Below, one piece after another: positions 8,246 to 17,150 of a stretch of DNA of 64,000 bases. Position numbers and translations under genes: made by a program. Below the pieces are notes generated by a model. It saw only the letters and a program-made list of their open reading frames with translations. It was not told the origin of the DNA and ran no database searches. Every line of letters starts with the position of its first letter. The stretch's first letter is position 1. The DNA comes from Blautia faecis (GTDB taxonomy: Bacteria > Bacillota > Clostridia > Lachnospirales > Lachnospiraceae): positions 62,001 through 126,000 of the forward strand of contig NZ_JAJCIA010000006.1 in the NCBI RefSeq assembly GCF_020554845.1, written 5' to 3'.

Positions 8246-8755
8246 ATGAACTACGGAAACATTAAATCCTACGACATAGCAGACGGCACAGGCGTGCGTG
8301 TAAGCCTGTTCGTATCTGGCTGCAGGCACCACTGTAAGGGCTGTTTTAACGCACCTACGTGGGATTTTAACTACGGTAAGCCATTTACCCGGGAGACTCA
8401 GGATAAGCTCCTGGAGCTGCTTGCTCCGTCTTATATAGAGGGCTTCTCCCTACTCGGCGGCGAGCCATTCGAGCCAGAGAATCAGCCTGTTCTGGCAGAG
8501 CTTCTGGAAGAGATCAGGCGTACCTTTCCGGATAAATCCATCTGGTGTTACAGTGGATATCTTTTTGACAAAGATATGGTTCCCGGAGGTAAGATCTACA
8601 CTCCTTTTACAGACCGGATGCTTTCCTGCATCGACGTTCTGGTAGACGGAGAGTTTATTCAGGAATTGAAAAACCTCTCCCTTCAGTTCAGAGGGAGCAG
8701 CAATCAGCGAATTCTGCATTTAAAAGATGGTAAGCTTATTAAAGAAGGCCTGTGA
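8246..8755 (+). CDS. nrdG: Anaerobic ribonucleotide reductase activating protein (radical SAM)
   Basis: A 169-residue radical-SAM activase that generates the glycyl radical on NrdD. The [4Fe-4S] motif CRHHCKGC (CxxxCxxC) lies near residue 26, and the SAM-binding region LLGGEPFEPENQ near residue 70. Length matches the family. An AGGAGG and an AGAGGA both precede the ATG. It follows nrdD by 76 bases and ends in a terminator. Confidence 0.95.
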   Translation: MNYGNIKSYDIADGTGVRVSLFVSGCRHHCKGCFNAPTWDFNYGKPFTRETQDKLLELLAPSYIEGFSLLGGEPFEPENQPVLAELLEEIRRTFPDKSIWCYSGYLFDKDMVPGGKIYTPFTDRMLSCIDVLVDGEFIQELKNLSLQFRGSSNQRILHLKDGKLIKEGL

Positions 8756-8775
8756 TACGGGTCTTCTTTTCTTAT
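8741..8775 (+). terminator. Terminator of nrdDG
   Basis: AAAGAAGGCC pairs imperfectly with GGGTCTTCTTT and is followed by TTCTT. The 5' arm overlaps the last codons of nrdG. Confidence 0.6.
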
Positions 8776-8820
8776 ATCTGCATTCAAATAGTTGCATAAG
8801 TTTTTACATCTGGGTAATCG

Positions 8821-8855
8821 AAAATCCCCCTCCTGTCTAACAGGAGGGGGATTTT
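8821..8855. terminator. Strong bidirectional terminator
   Basis: A 15-bp perfect stem, AAAATCCCCCTCCTG with CAGGAGGGGGATTTT, closes on TCTAA. It lies 12 bases after the stop of the minus-strand FN3 protein gene and converges with nrdG. Confidence 0.93.
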
Positions 8856-8867
8856 ATTACACTTTAT

Positions 8868-11800
8868 TTATTTTGCTTTCGCATATTTTGGTGTGCTGTA
8901 AGAAGAATAGATTGGAACACCTGCTTCGTTGTTTCCAACGGCGCGTACTTTGTAATAATACTTGGTTCCAGCTTTCTTGGAGCTCTTGTCAACATATTTC
9001 ACTTTGGAGCCTTTTGTAATAGTTCCTACCAGTTTGTATCCGGAACCTTTCTTAGTGGAACGGTATACCTGATATCCGGTAGCTCCTGTTACTTTCTTCC
9101 AGCTGACAGTAATCTTGCCCTTTGTTGCTTTCGCTTTTGGACTGGTTGGCTTCGCGATCTTTGCTGTGGAAACTATAGCACTTGCAGATTTGCTTGCACC
9201 ACTTGTATATGTTTCATCAGCAGAATCTTTGTACTCATAGGACTTACCATTCTTGTAAGCAATTACATAATAGTAATATTTTACTCCTGCTTTCGGTCCT
9301 TTGTACTCTGTGCTTGTTGCACCATTATAGGTGTACTTGATCTCGCGATCTGTAATAGTCGTTTCCTTCAGTTCACTAACGAATTTGTATCCGCTGACTG
9401 TTGTGGAATCAGCAACATAATTCGGGACAGTTGCACTGGAACCGTAACTATAGCTGTAAGAATTGCTGTCTTTGTTATATCTGTTCCAGGAAGAGGTGGT
9501 TCTGTATACACGATAGTAATCAGCACCTGCTACCGGATTCCATGTTACAGTAATACTTCCATCTGCTTTGTTTGCAACAGCTTTTACATTGCCAGGAGTT
9601 GCTAAAACAGGATTAACTGTTGCTCTGATTTCATTGCTGTATTCCTGTCCTCTGTATGCACGTACACGATAGGTTGTTTCCGTATCTGCTGCCGGGAATG
9701 TAATGGAAGATGTGGAAGCTTTCAGTGTCTTATAGGTTTCCCATGCACCAGTCTCTTCATTTCTCTTCTCAACCAGATAACCCTTTCCTGCATATACCGG
9801 CTGCCAGCTTAACTTCATCTTACCGTTTGCATAAGAAATTCTGTTAACGGTAGTCATCTCGAAGCTAAGATTTGCATATACACCTTCATCAATGTAATAC
9901 TTGCTGTTTCCTACAGTCTTGTATGCTCTTACAAGATAGTAATAATCCATACCGCTCTGAAGCTTCTTGTCTGTATAACTGGAAGCCTTTGCACTTGTAG
10001 TCTTGATCAGTTTATACTTAGCAAAATTGTTGGTCATGCCAGCTGCTACAGTATCTCCAATAGAAGATCCTTCACATCTGTAAATCTCATATCCCTTAGC
10101 ACCTTTGATCTTGGTCCAGGACAGTTTTACAGAAGTTGTGCTCTTAGGTGTTGCTTTCAGCTTCAGCGCACCGCCCCAGGTAGTAACCTTATTATAAGCC
10201 CATGCTCCATAAGTGGTCTTGCCTGTTTCGGAATCATAATAATATGGTCTTACTCTGTAAGTATAGGTAGTATCTGCTTTCAGTTTGGTGTTCTTATAAA
10301 CGCTGTCTGTAGTTTTGGCAATTGTTTTATATTTCTTGCCATTCTTTCTCTGGATCTGATAGCCGGTAAGCCAGCTTTCTGATCCGCTTTCAGCGCTCAT
10401 CTTTAAGGTAACGGTCTTAGCTGTGATAACATTTGTTACAGATATATTCGGCATACCAGCTTTAAATGATGCTGTATTTGTGTATGCACTGTATTTCTGT
10501 GCAAGTGTAGCTGCCTTATCATTTTTTACACGGGCACGCACATAATAGGTCTTGCCTGGTGTAAGTGATTCAAAGTAAAGTGTTGCCTTATTATTCTCAC
10601 CAGAAATACAATCTGTAACCTTGTAATCATTTACAAATTCAGGTGATTCGGAATACCAGAATTCTACATCTTCTTCTTTTCTTACAGTTCCGTCATAGGA
10701 GAATACATAACCATCCGGTGTTTTCTCAACCAGCTTCAGGTTGCTGATCGCTGAAGTGGCTTTGGAGACATTGACAGCTACTACATTGGAAGGAGTACCG
10801 TATTTCTTGTTTCCGCTCTTGTCTTTTACATAAGCGACAACTCTTACATAGGTTGCTCCTTCTTTTAATAAGGATTTTCTCAATGTAAGTGCATCATCAT
10901 CCTCATAGTACTCATCTTCATCTTCATCATAGTAACCACTGGAAGAAGCTGTTACCCAGTCCTCTTCGGAAGGCTGTGCCTTATCAGTGTACTGGAGCTC
11001 ATAAGAGTCGCCATCTTCCAGAACAGCATCAAAACGGAATTCGAAGCTGTTTTCAGATTCTTTATACATCTCTAAGCCAGTTACATTCTTAGGTGCCTTT
11101 TCTGCATCTGTAGTGAAGGAGACTGCTGCAGGTTTCAGTTTTGCAACCTCTTCCTCTTCCGGTCTGTCTGCACTGCTCACTGCACGAACATAATAGGTTT
11201 TTCCTGCTTCCAGATTACTGTTGTTTTTGCTGATCTTCAGTTTCGCGGAACCAGCTGAGCCATCATAATAGAAGCTGCTCCAGTCACTTACCATAGTTGC
11301 AGTAGTAAATTCTGTGCCTGTTGCGATCTGATACCATACGCTGTCTAAATCAACCTTTGCACTGTATGTGAAATAATAGTAATTGTCGTCAGCTTTCACA
11401 TACTGAAGATCTGTGATCGGCTGAAGAGCATCTACTGTAAATGCAGCGGACGGTGCTGACCAGTCGCCTTCTACGGTCTTTGTGACTTTCTTTCCGTCTA
11501 TATCAACGGTATAAGTGCGTACTGCACGTACCTGGAAAGTATAGGATTCTCCAGGAGCCATTGCCTTGATCGGATCGCCATTCTCATCTCTTACACGGTC
11601 AAATGAAACCTTAGGATCTGTTGTATATGTATACAGATCTTCATCTTTAAGCTCTGACAGGGAAACACTTGGGAAATTACCGCGTCCGACGCTGTAGTAG
11701 GTCTTATCAACAGTTCCGTCATCCTTCAGAGAAGCTGAGCTCACGTATTCACGGCCGGCAGAATCTTTTACAAGGATTTCATAGCGGTTTACATTGTCAA

Positions 11801-13670
11801 GTGCGTTCCAACGCAAGGTTGGCTCACTAGCCTCTGTGTTTACATTTACACCGGAAACAGCTGCAGGCTTCTCACTGGTACCTGCATCTGAAGCGGTTAC
11901 TTTGTATGCAAATGCATTGGACCAGTCTCCGTATACTTCCTTACCATCCTCTCCGATCTTAACGGCACGAACAGAAAGATTATAGGTCTTTCCGTCTTCA
12001 AATGCATAAACAGGCTGACCGGTAGCCGGATAAATAACAGGTTCCAGAACTCCGTCTACGCTTGTATAAGTTCTATAATCAGACTCATCAAAGGAATATC
12101 TGGTGCCGCTTACTCTGGTATACCTGCCACTCTTCCGATCGGATGCCAGTGACTCAAAGTACTCACGTCCAGCTTCGTCTGTAATCTTAATCTCATAGCT
12201 GTCTGCATTCTTATCCGGATTCCAGCTGAGAACATAAGAAGATGCTGTTACACCGGAGATTTTCTTCAGGCTTGTATCTACAGCTTTATAAGTTACTGTA
12301 TAAGCGTCAGACCATTCACCTTCCTGCTTCTTGTTTGCACCATTCTCATATCTGTAATTAATTCCGCGGACACGGATGGTATAGGTTTTACCTCTTTCAA
12401 ATTTGAACTCTCCGTAGGTTCTTCCTAAATAGAAGTTTGGATAGGAATAATTGGAATCTGTTGTAAAGGCAACTTTTCCATCTACTTCAACTTCGTACTG
12501 GGATACATATGTATTCTGGATACGGTTCCAGCTTACATATTCATATTCATCGTTGTATTTGAAATTACCGGTCTTCTCTGGTACAAGACTGCCGCTGTCG
12601 TCTGCTTCTACAACCAGTTCATTGGACCAGTCGCCTACCTTCTTCTCATCGCCGGAGCCTGTATATGCACGGACTTTAACGGTATATTTCTTGCCTTTCT
12701 GGAAAGCACCGATATATTTTCCGTCTGCATCAGAAGCGACTTCATAAAGACCTGTGGTGTCGTTCTTTTTAAGCAGATAACCGTAATTCTCATAGAAATT
12801 GAGCCAGTTACCTGAAGTAGTTACATAGGAGGGTTCCTTTGCTCCGTATGCATAAGAATAATATTCATTTCCAGCTTCATCCTTAATGGAAACCTCGAGG
12901 TTCTGGTTCTCGCCGGATACCTGAATCTGATTCTTTCTTTCAGCTGCATAAATTGTCACACTCTTCGGCTCAGCGACCTTCTTTGCGTAGGTATAATCTA
13001 CAGCGTCAGACCATTCACCATATGCAACAGTTCCATCTGCGCTGTTACGGTTTACGGCGCGAACGGAAACCTTGTATGTCTTGCCATTCTCAAGACCTGC
13101 AATATATCCGTTTTTACCATCTGGTTTGTATACAAGGTTTCCTTCTGCGTCAACCTTGAACGGCTGCATGGTAAGATTTGTAAGACTATAGCTTAAGTTG
13201 ACTGTGGACGGATAACCGGTCTCTGGCTCGCTTGCATTATAATAGTAGCGGTAAGTGTACTCTCCGTCTGTTACACGGATCTGGTATTCATCTGCCTTCT
13301 GGTCTGCATACCAGGTAAGAACATTCTTATCCTCCTCATCAAATGCAACATGTCCGATCTTGCCAGGTGCCTCTGCATCAAAAGCAGCAACCTCGTCGGT
13401 GCTTCCGCTCTCTTCTGCGTCTGCAACTGCCTCACTGTCACCGAAGCCATCCTCTGTAACAGCTGCCACTGCGGCTTCATCTCCGAAGCCATCTGCCTCT
13501 ACAGCAGCTTCCTCTGTGGTGTCCGCTTCCGCTGCCGGAGACTCAGATACGAAATCTCCTCCATCTGTAAAATCTGACGCCAGAAGTGGTGTCGGTGCGG
13601 AAGTTGCGGTCATTGCCGCTGCAATTGCAATGGCAACAGACTTATTGAGTGTTTTCAAATCTTTCTTCAT
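8868..13670 (-). CDS. Large secreted multi-FN3 (fibronectin type III) protein
   Basis: A 1600-residue exported protein. A signal peptide (about residues 1-31) precedes an Ala/Glu/Asp-rich linker to about residue 105. About thirteen FN3-like modules follow, recognised by recurring W..V.GA..YEI.. and GKTY.V.VRA... patterns. The last module (SPKAKATKGKITVSW, then GTKYYYKVRAV) is typical of Lachnospiraceae surface proteins. There is no enzyme domain, LPXTG motif, SLH or membrane anchor, so it is released or held non-covalently; adhesion or matrix formation is a guess. A GGAGGG site precedes the ATG. It is single-gene, with its own promoter and terminator. Confidence 0.88.
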   Translation of the reverse strand: MKKDLKTLNKSVAIAIAAAMTATSAPTPLLASDFTDGGDFVSESPAAEADTTEEAAVEADGFGDEAAVAAVTEDGFGDSEAVADAEESGSTDEVAAFDAEAPGKIGHVAFDEEDKNVLTWYADQKADEYQIRVTDGEYTYRYYYNASEPETGYPSTVNLSYSLTNLTMQPFKVDAEGNLVYKPDGKNGYIAGLENGKTYKVSVRAVNRNSADGTVAYGEWSDAVDYTYAKKVAEPKSVTIYAAERKNQIQVSGENQNLEVSIKDEAGNEYYSYAYGAKEPSYVTTSGNWLNFYENYGYLLKKNDTTGLYEVASDADGKYIGAFQKGKKYTVKVRAYTGSGDEKKVGDWSNELVVEADDSGSLVPEKTGNFKYNDEYEYVSWNRIQNTYVSQYEVEVDGKVAFTTDSNYSYPNFYLGRTYGEFKFERGKTYTIRVRGINYRYENGANKKQEGEWSDAYTVTYKAVDTSLKKISGVTASSYVLSWNPDKNADSYEIKITDEAGREYFESLASDRKSGRYTRVSGTRYSFDESDYRTYTSVDGVLEPVIYPATGQPVYAFEDGKTYNLSVRAVKIGEDGKEVYGDWSNAFAYKVTASDAGTSEKPAAVSGVNVNTEASEPTLRWNALDNVNRYEILVKDSAGREYVSSASLKDDGTVDKTYYSVGRGNFPSVSLSELKDEDLYTYTTDPKVSFDRVRDENGDPIKAMAPGESYTFQVRAVRTYTVDIDGKKVTKTVEGDWSAPSAAFTVDALQPITDLQYVKADDNYYYFTYSAKVDLDSVWYQIATGTEFTTATMVSDWSSFYYDGSAGSAKLKISKNNSNLEAGKTYYVRAVSSADRPEEEEVAKLKPAAVSFTTDAEKAPKNVTGLEMYKESENSFEFRFDAVLEDGDSYELQYTDKAQPSEEDWVTASSSGYYDEDEDEYYEDDDALTLRKSLLKEGATYVRVVAYVKDKSGNKKYGTPSNVVAVNVSKATSAISNLKLVEKTPDGYVFSYDGTVRKEEDVEFWYSESPEFVNDYKVTDCISGENNKATLYFESLTPGKTYYVRARVKNDKAATLAQKYSAYTNTASFKAGMPNISVTNVITAKTVTLKMSAESGSESWLTGYQIQRKNGKKYKTIAKTTDSVYKNTKLKADTTYTYRVRPYYYDSETGKTTYGAWAYNKVTTWGGALKLKATPKSTTSVKLSWTKIKGAKGYEIYRCEGSSIGDTVAAGMTNNFAKYKLIKTTSAKASSYTDKKLQSGMDYYYLVRAYKTVGNSKYYIDEGVYANLSFEMTTVNRISYANGKMKLSWQPVYAGKGYLVEKRNEETGAWETYKTLKASTSSITFPAADTETTYRVRAYRGQEYSNEIRATVNPVLATPGNVKAVANKADGSITVTWNPVAGADYYRVYRTTSSWNRYNKDSNSYSYSYGSSATVPNYVADSTTVSGYKFVSELKETTITDREIKYTYNGATSTEYKGPKAGVKYYYYVIAYKNGKSYEYKDSADETYTSGASKSASAIVSTAKIAKPTSPKAKATKGKITVSWKKVTGATGYQVYRSTKKGSGYKLVGTITKGSKVKYVDKSSKKAGTKYYYKVRAVGNNEAGVPIYSSYSTPKYAKAK

Positions 13671-13726
13671 ACATTTCCCTCCATGAATTAAATTTATTGA
13701 AATTGATCAATAAGTAGTATGGGGAA

Positions 13727-13755
13727 ATTATAGCGTATTACTCCGTTTTAGGCAA
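13727..13755 (-). promoter_or_regulatory. Promoter of the FN3 protein gene
   Basis: On the minus strand TTGCCT (13750-13755), a 17-base spacer and TATAAT (13727-13732) form a good sigma-A promoter, about 57 bases before the ATG. A short palindrome TTGATCAA lies in the leader near 13702. Confidence 0.7.
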
Positions 13756-13850
13756 GTGTTTTGTGAATAATTTATGTATTTTGTGCAAATAAGCACACAT
13801 TACCCACACCCATTTGTATTTTTTCTGATATTTTCTCTTTTTTCTGACAA

Positions 13851-14921
13851 TTAAGTGTTTTCTTTATATTTTGACAATTTTAGTGTTTTTTCATATTCCG
13901 TCAAAATACTGTTCATTTCGTAGCGCTTTAACTGTCTGATCAGTTCTTCTGCATTAATATGAAGCCGCATATCTTCCAGGCTTTCTTTTATCTCAATGTC
14001 ATGTTTCATAGTTGCCAGCTGTTCGCTTAAGTATACCATCTCTTTATTTGTTTTCAGTGCTTTCAGAGGGCTTCTGCCTATTCCAAGGTTTTCTTTCCAG
14101 AAAGTATTCAGTTCCTTTTCTTTCTTTGCCACGTCTTCGCAGTCCTCAATTGCTTCATAGATCGCGTCCAGGGTTTTATATTCTGCTACAAGCGGCGCTG
14201 CTGCTGAGGAAACGCCCTTACAGCCTGGAATTCCATCGCCTGGATCTCCAGTGATCGCCAGAAGCACAGGAATCTGTTCCGGATATACCCCTTCCTCAGA
14301 ACAGACAATTTCCGGTGTATATTCAAATACATTAGAAGGGAGTTCCTCGTAAGCCTCTTTTCCAAACAGGCCATATGCATCCTTTAAATTCTCCAGCTTA
14401 TCCTTCGTAACAACACGCCACATGCGGGTATATTCGCTTACCAGCTGAAAATAATCGTGATCCTTGGTAAGCACATAAGTCTGCAGATCCGGGCCCTGGA
14501 ATTTCTCCACAAGAGATGCCGCATAATCGTCAGCCTCATAGTCCTGGCTCATAAATACCGGACAGCCGATTGCTTTCAGAAGCTCTTCCATCTGGATAAA
14601 CTGTTCTTTTAATGGCTGGGCAGTCTCCTTGCGATTGGCTTTGTAAAAATCGGCGCCAAGCTGGGTGCGGCGGAAAGTATCTCTTGTCATGTCAAAGGTA
14701 AATGCCACGTATTCCGGCTTTACCTTCTTATAGACAGCCAGAAGGGTGCGAAGCATGGTGAACATGGCATTTGTGTATTTTCCATCGGAGGTGTGCAGGA
14801 TTTCCGGATAGTGTCTCTCTTTTTCCTCGTCTGTCTTTGCGAAAAGGATAGATTTGGGAAGATTTCCGTAATAGGATGTGGACAGCATGGAGGAGCCGTC
14901 GATGATCAGAAATTTGGGCAT
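13851..14921 (-). CDS. Stand-alone 5'-3' exonuclease (PolI N-terminal domain type)
   Basis: A 356-residue FEN/5'-nuclease without polymerase domain. Metal-binding signatures are IIDGSSM at the N terminus, FTFDMTRDTFRR near 75, QDYEADDYAASL near 130, LTKDHDYFQLV near 155 and a helix-hairpin-helix-like ITGDPGDGIPGCKG near 210. It would remove RNA primers or flaps. The frame is open to 15038, but the ATG at 14921 has AGAAGGAG before it and starts exactly at the family N terminus. It lies alone between the FN3 gene and the divergent M56 locus. Confidence 0.88.
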   Translation of the reverse strand: MPKFLIIDGSSMLSTSYYGNLPKSILFAKTDEEKERHYPEILHTSDGKYTNAMFTMLRTLLAVYKKVKPEYVAFTFDMTRDTFRRTQLGADFYKANRKETAQPLKEQFIQMEELLKAIGCPVFMSQDYEADDYAASLVEKFQGPDLQTYVLTKDHDYFQLVSEYTRMWRVVTKDKLENLKDAYGLFGKEAYEELPSNVFEYTPEIVCSEEGVYPEQIPVLLAITGDPGDGIPGCKGVSSAAAPLVAEYKTLDAIYEAIEDCEDVAKKEKELNTFWKENLGIGRSPLKALKTNKEMVYLSEQLATMKHDIEIKESLEDMRLHINAEELIRQLKRYEMNSILTEYEKTLKLSKYKENT

Positions 14922-15069
14922 AATTGTTCTCCTTCTATGATTATTTGACAGTTTCCTAACGAAGCGTTGATTTTTACACACTGTCAGGAAGTGTCTTTTC
15001 AATATCTGATATGATATCAGACCTGTAATTTTTCTCAATCTCTCTGTAAGTATACCATAAATTTATCTT

Positions 15070-15100
15070 ATCTGAAAAATTTCCAAAAATTTTTTCAGAT
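15070..15100. promoter_or_regulatory. Inverted repeat upstream of the M56 locus
   Basis: ATCTGAAAAATT and AATTTTTTCAGAT form a near-perfect palindrome about 100 bases before the first gene of the M56 locus. No T run follows on the plus strand. It may be an operator or a terminator remnant. Confidence 0.4.
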
Positions 15101-15201
15101 TTCGTGTTATTTCTTTCTCTGGTTTTCGTATATATAGTGAAGGGAGCAGAAAACAAAATTATTTCTGAATTCCCGCTCTACGTAGAATGAGGAGGTACTC
15201 A

Positions 15202-15606
15202 ATGAAAAAAATAATTTTAACCTTATCCGGCGTTCTCTTTGTGATCGTCACCGGATGCTCGCTGCTGATCTGCATGATGAACGGAATTCCGAATTTGGAT
15301 CAGCCGGCTGCTGCCTTTTACCTGGCGAAAGCAATTCTGTTATCCTTTAGCCTTCCTCTGGTAACCTTAGGTCTCTTCGTACACTGTTTGCAGCTTAGAC
15401 GAAAGCTTGATAAGAAGAACCTGTTGTTCCGGAATGCGATGAAGGAGCTGATAAAAAATCGCCAGACCAGCTGCAGGGATTCTGGAGATTCTGATTTCCA
15501 GAGCTTTAAAAATTCACTTACCTGTCTGTTCTGTGCCTTTGCCGAAGATTCCGATCTCAGCGAAGAAGATCAGAAGGACTTGCTGGATTTTATTGACAAA
15601 TTTTAA
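15202..15606 (+). CDS. Two-helix membrane protein upstream of an M56 peptidase
   Basis: A 134-residue protein with two predicted membrane segments (about residues 4-25 and 40-62). A basic, charged cytoplasmic tail ends in an acidic stretch (SDLSEEDQKDLLDFIDKF). I recognise no family. The ATG at 15202 is preceded by GAGGAGG; the ATG at 15187 overlaps that site and is unlikely. It ends 13 bases before the M56 peptidase gene, so the two are surely co-transcribed. It occupies the place where BlaI-type repressors usually sit but has no winged-helix signature. Confidence 0.7.
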   Translation: MKKIILTLSGVLFVIVTGCSLLICMMNGIPNLDQPAAAFYLAKAILLSFSLPLVTLGLFVHCLQLRRKLDKKNLLFRNAMKELIKNRQTSCRDSGDSDFQSFKNSLTCLFCAFAEDSDLSEEDQKDLLDFIDKF

Positions 15607-15619
15607 GTGAGGGACTTGC

Positions 15620-16870
15620 ATGCTTTTAATCTGTATGAGCATAGCAGGAACAGTGCCACTGATCATCTGTCTCCTGCTATTGCTTCTCCAAAGGAAAAAA
15701 TTTTCATACCGGCTTGGCCGGAACCTGGTGTTTCTGAGTCTGGCGGGGTATTTGATACCGTTTCAGGTGGTTAAATATCTGATGCCAACAGATGTTTTGA
15801 TAAGAACAGACGCTCTTGCAAACATCTCTTATTACATCAATTTTGACGACAAAGGAGCAATTTCTTATCACGGAATTTCATTATGGATGTCCGACTGGAT
15901 TCTTATGATTGGATTATGCTGGCTATTTTTAATCTCAGGCTTCAGTGTTTACGAAATCATAAAGTATCACCGGCTCACGCGAAAGCTGAAAAAGATTACT
16001 GAGAAAAGAACTTGTTTCTTACCTGGAATCGGGGATGTAGAATACCGTATTTCTCCCCTTATTGGTTCTCCCTATACTATAGGTTTCCTGAAGCCTTTCA
16101 TTGTCGCGCCGGAGAGCCTTGAGGATTCCAGATTGTCAGAAATGATTATGCGGCATGAATATTCACACCTGCGCCGTCATGACTCAGCTGTAAAGCTGCT
16201 CTGCCTGTTAGCCATTTGCCTTCATTTTTATAACCCGTTAACATTGCTTACGCTTCTGCTTTACACCAGCTTTTCCGAAAATATTGCAGATCAAGCCGCC
16301 ACTGAAGGTTTCACCACGGAGGAGAGAAAAGCCTACGCAGTCGCTCTCGTGAATCTTTCCGCAAGAAACAGACAGGTTCCTGTAGTCTGGAAAAACAACT
16401 TGTTGGGGGCCAAACATACGATGAAAAGGAGAGTGGAATTTATTATGATGAAGAATAGAAAAGCCAGTAAAATTGGTACTGCTGCGGCAATATTGGCATC
16501 TGTATTTTTGAGCGGGACTACGGTGTTTGGATATGCACCGATGCAGACAACGGAAGCGGCAGATTCTGTGCAACTTAATGAAACAGTATCATTTGTTGAC
16601 AGTGCTTCAAACAACCCCTTTGCAAATTCTAATATCTACTTTGAAACAGATGAACACGTAAATATCTTAGTCAATGACTCCGATTTAGAACCACGTGCAA
16701 TTATTTGTACACACGATTTTAAATCTGGATATGCGGATGTTCATAATTCAAAAAGCAACGGTGGCTGTGTCGTTAAAACTTACACTGCTAAAATCTGTCA
16801 GAAATGCAACCACCTTGTCATCATGGATTACGTTGGCACACGCACCTACGCCAAATGCCCACACAAATAA
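15620..16870 (+). CDS. M56 (BlaR1/MecR1-like) membrane zinc metallopeptidase
   Basis: A 416-residue multi-pass membrane protease. Three or four N-terminal helices surround the catalytic HEYSH motif (HExxH, near residue 179), followed by RRHD. A last helix (TAAAILASVFLSGTTVFGYA) leads to an external domain of about 130 residues. This domain has Cys/His pairs (CTHDF, CQKCNH, KCPH) that look like a small metal or disulfide module, and no penicillin-binding domain. BlaR1 relatives sense a ligand outside and cleave a repressor inside; here no BlaI partner is nearby, so signal and substrate are unknown. Confidence 0.82.
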   Translation: MLLICMSIAGTVPLIICLLLLLLQRKKFSYRLGRNLVFLSLAGYLIPFQVVKYLMPTDVLIRTDALANISYYINFDDKGAISYHGISLWMSDWILMIGLCWLFLISGFSVYEIIKYHRLTRKLKKITEKRTCFLPGIGDVEYRISPLIGSPYTIGFLKPFIVAPESLEDSRLSEMIMRHEYSHLRRHDSAVKLLCLLAICLHFYNPLTLLTLLLYTSFSENIADQAATEGFTTEERKAYAVALVNLSARNRQVPVVWKNNLLGAKHTMKRRVEFIMMKNRKASKIGTAAAILASVFLSGTTVFGYAPMQTTEAADSVQLNETVSFVDSASNNPFANSNIYFETDEHVNILVNDSDLEPRAIICTHDFKSGYADVHNSKSNGGCVVKTYTAKICQKCNHLVIMDYVGTRTYAKCPHK

Positions 16871-16990
16871 TCGCCTGCACTAACTTTAATGGGAGGAAGT
16901 TAGCCCAGCCGAATTATTAAATCATTCACACTTACCCAATTATGTCATTTTCCATTATTATCTTTCGTGAAGCTCAGAGGGAACGGAAGC

Positions 16991-17029
16991 TAAAAATGAG
17001 CCAGGGAAGCGTTTCGCTTTCCCTGGCTC
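16991..17029 (-). terminator. Terminator of the MATE gene
   Basis: GAGCCAGGGAAGC pairs with GCTTTCCCTGGCTC. On the minus strand the hairpin is followed by ATTTTTAG. It lies 122 bases past the MATE stop and also faces the end of the M56 gene. Confidence 0.75.
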
Positions 17030-17150
17030 TTACCCGTTTCAGAAACATATTATAACGTTTCACACCTACATCTTATCCACTTTGCAGACAGCCCTTTTCA
17101 AACGCCTTTTAACCCAACCCTTTTGGGCTTATTTCTCTTCTTCCTTTCCA

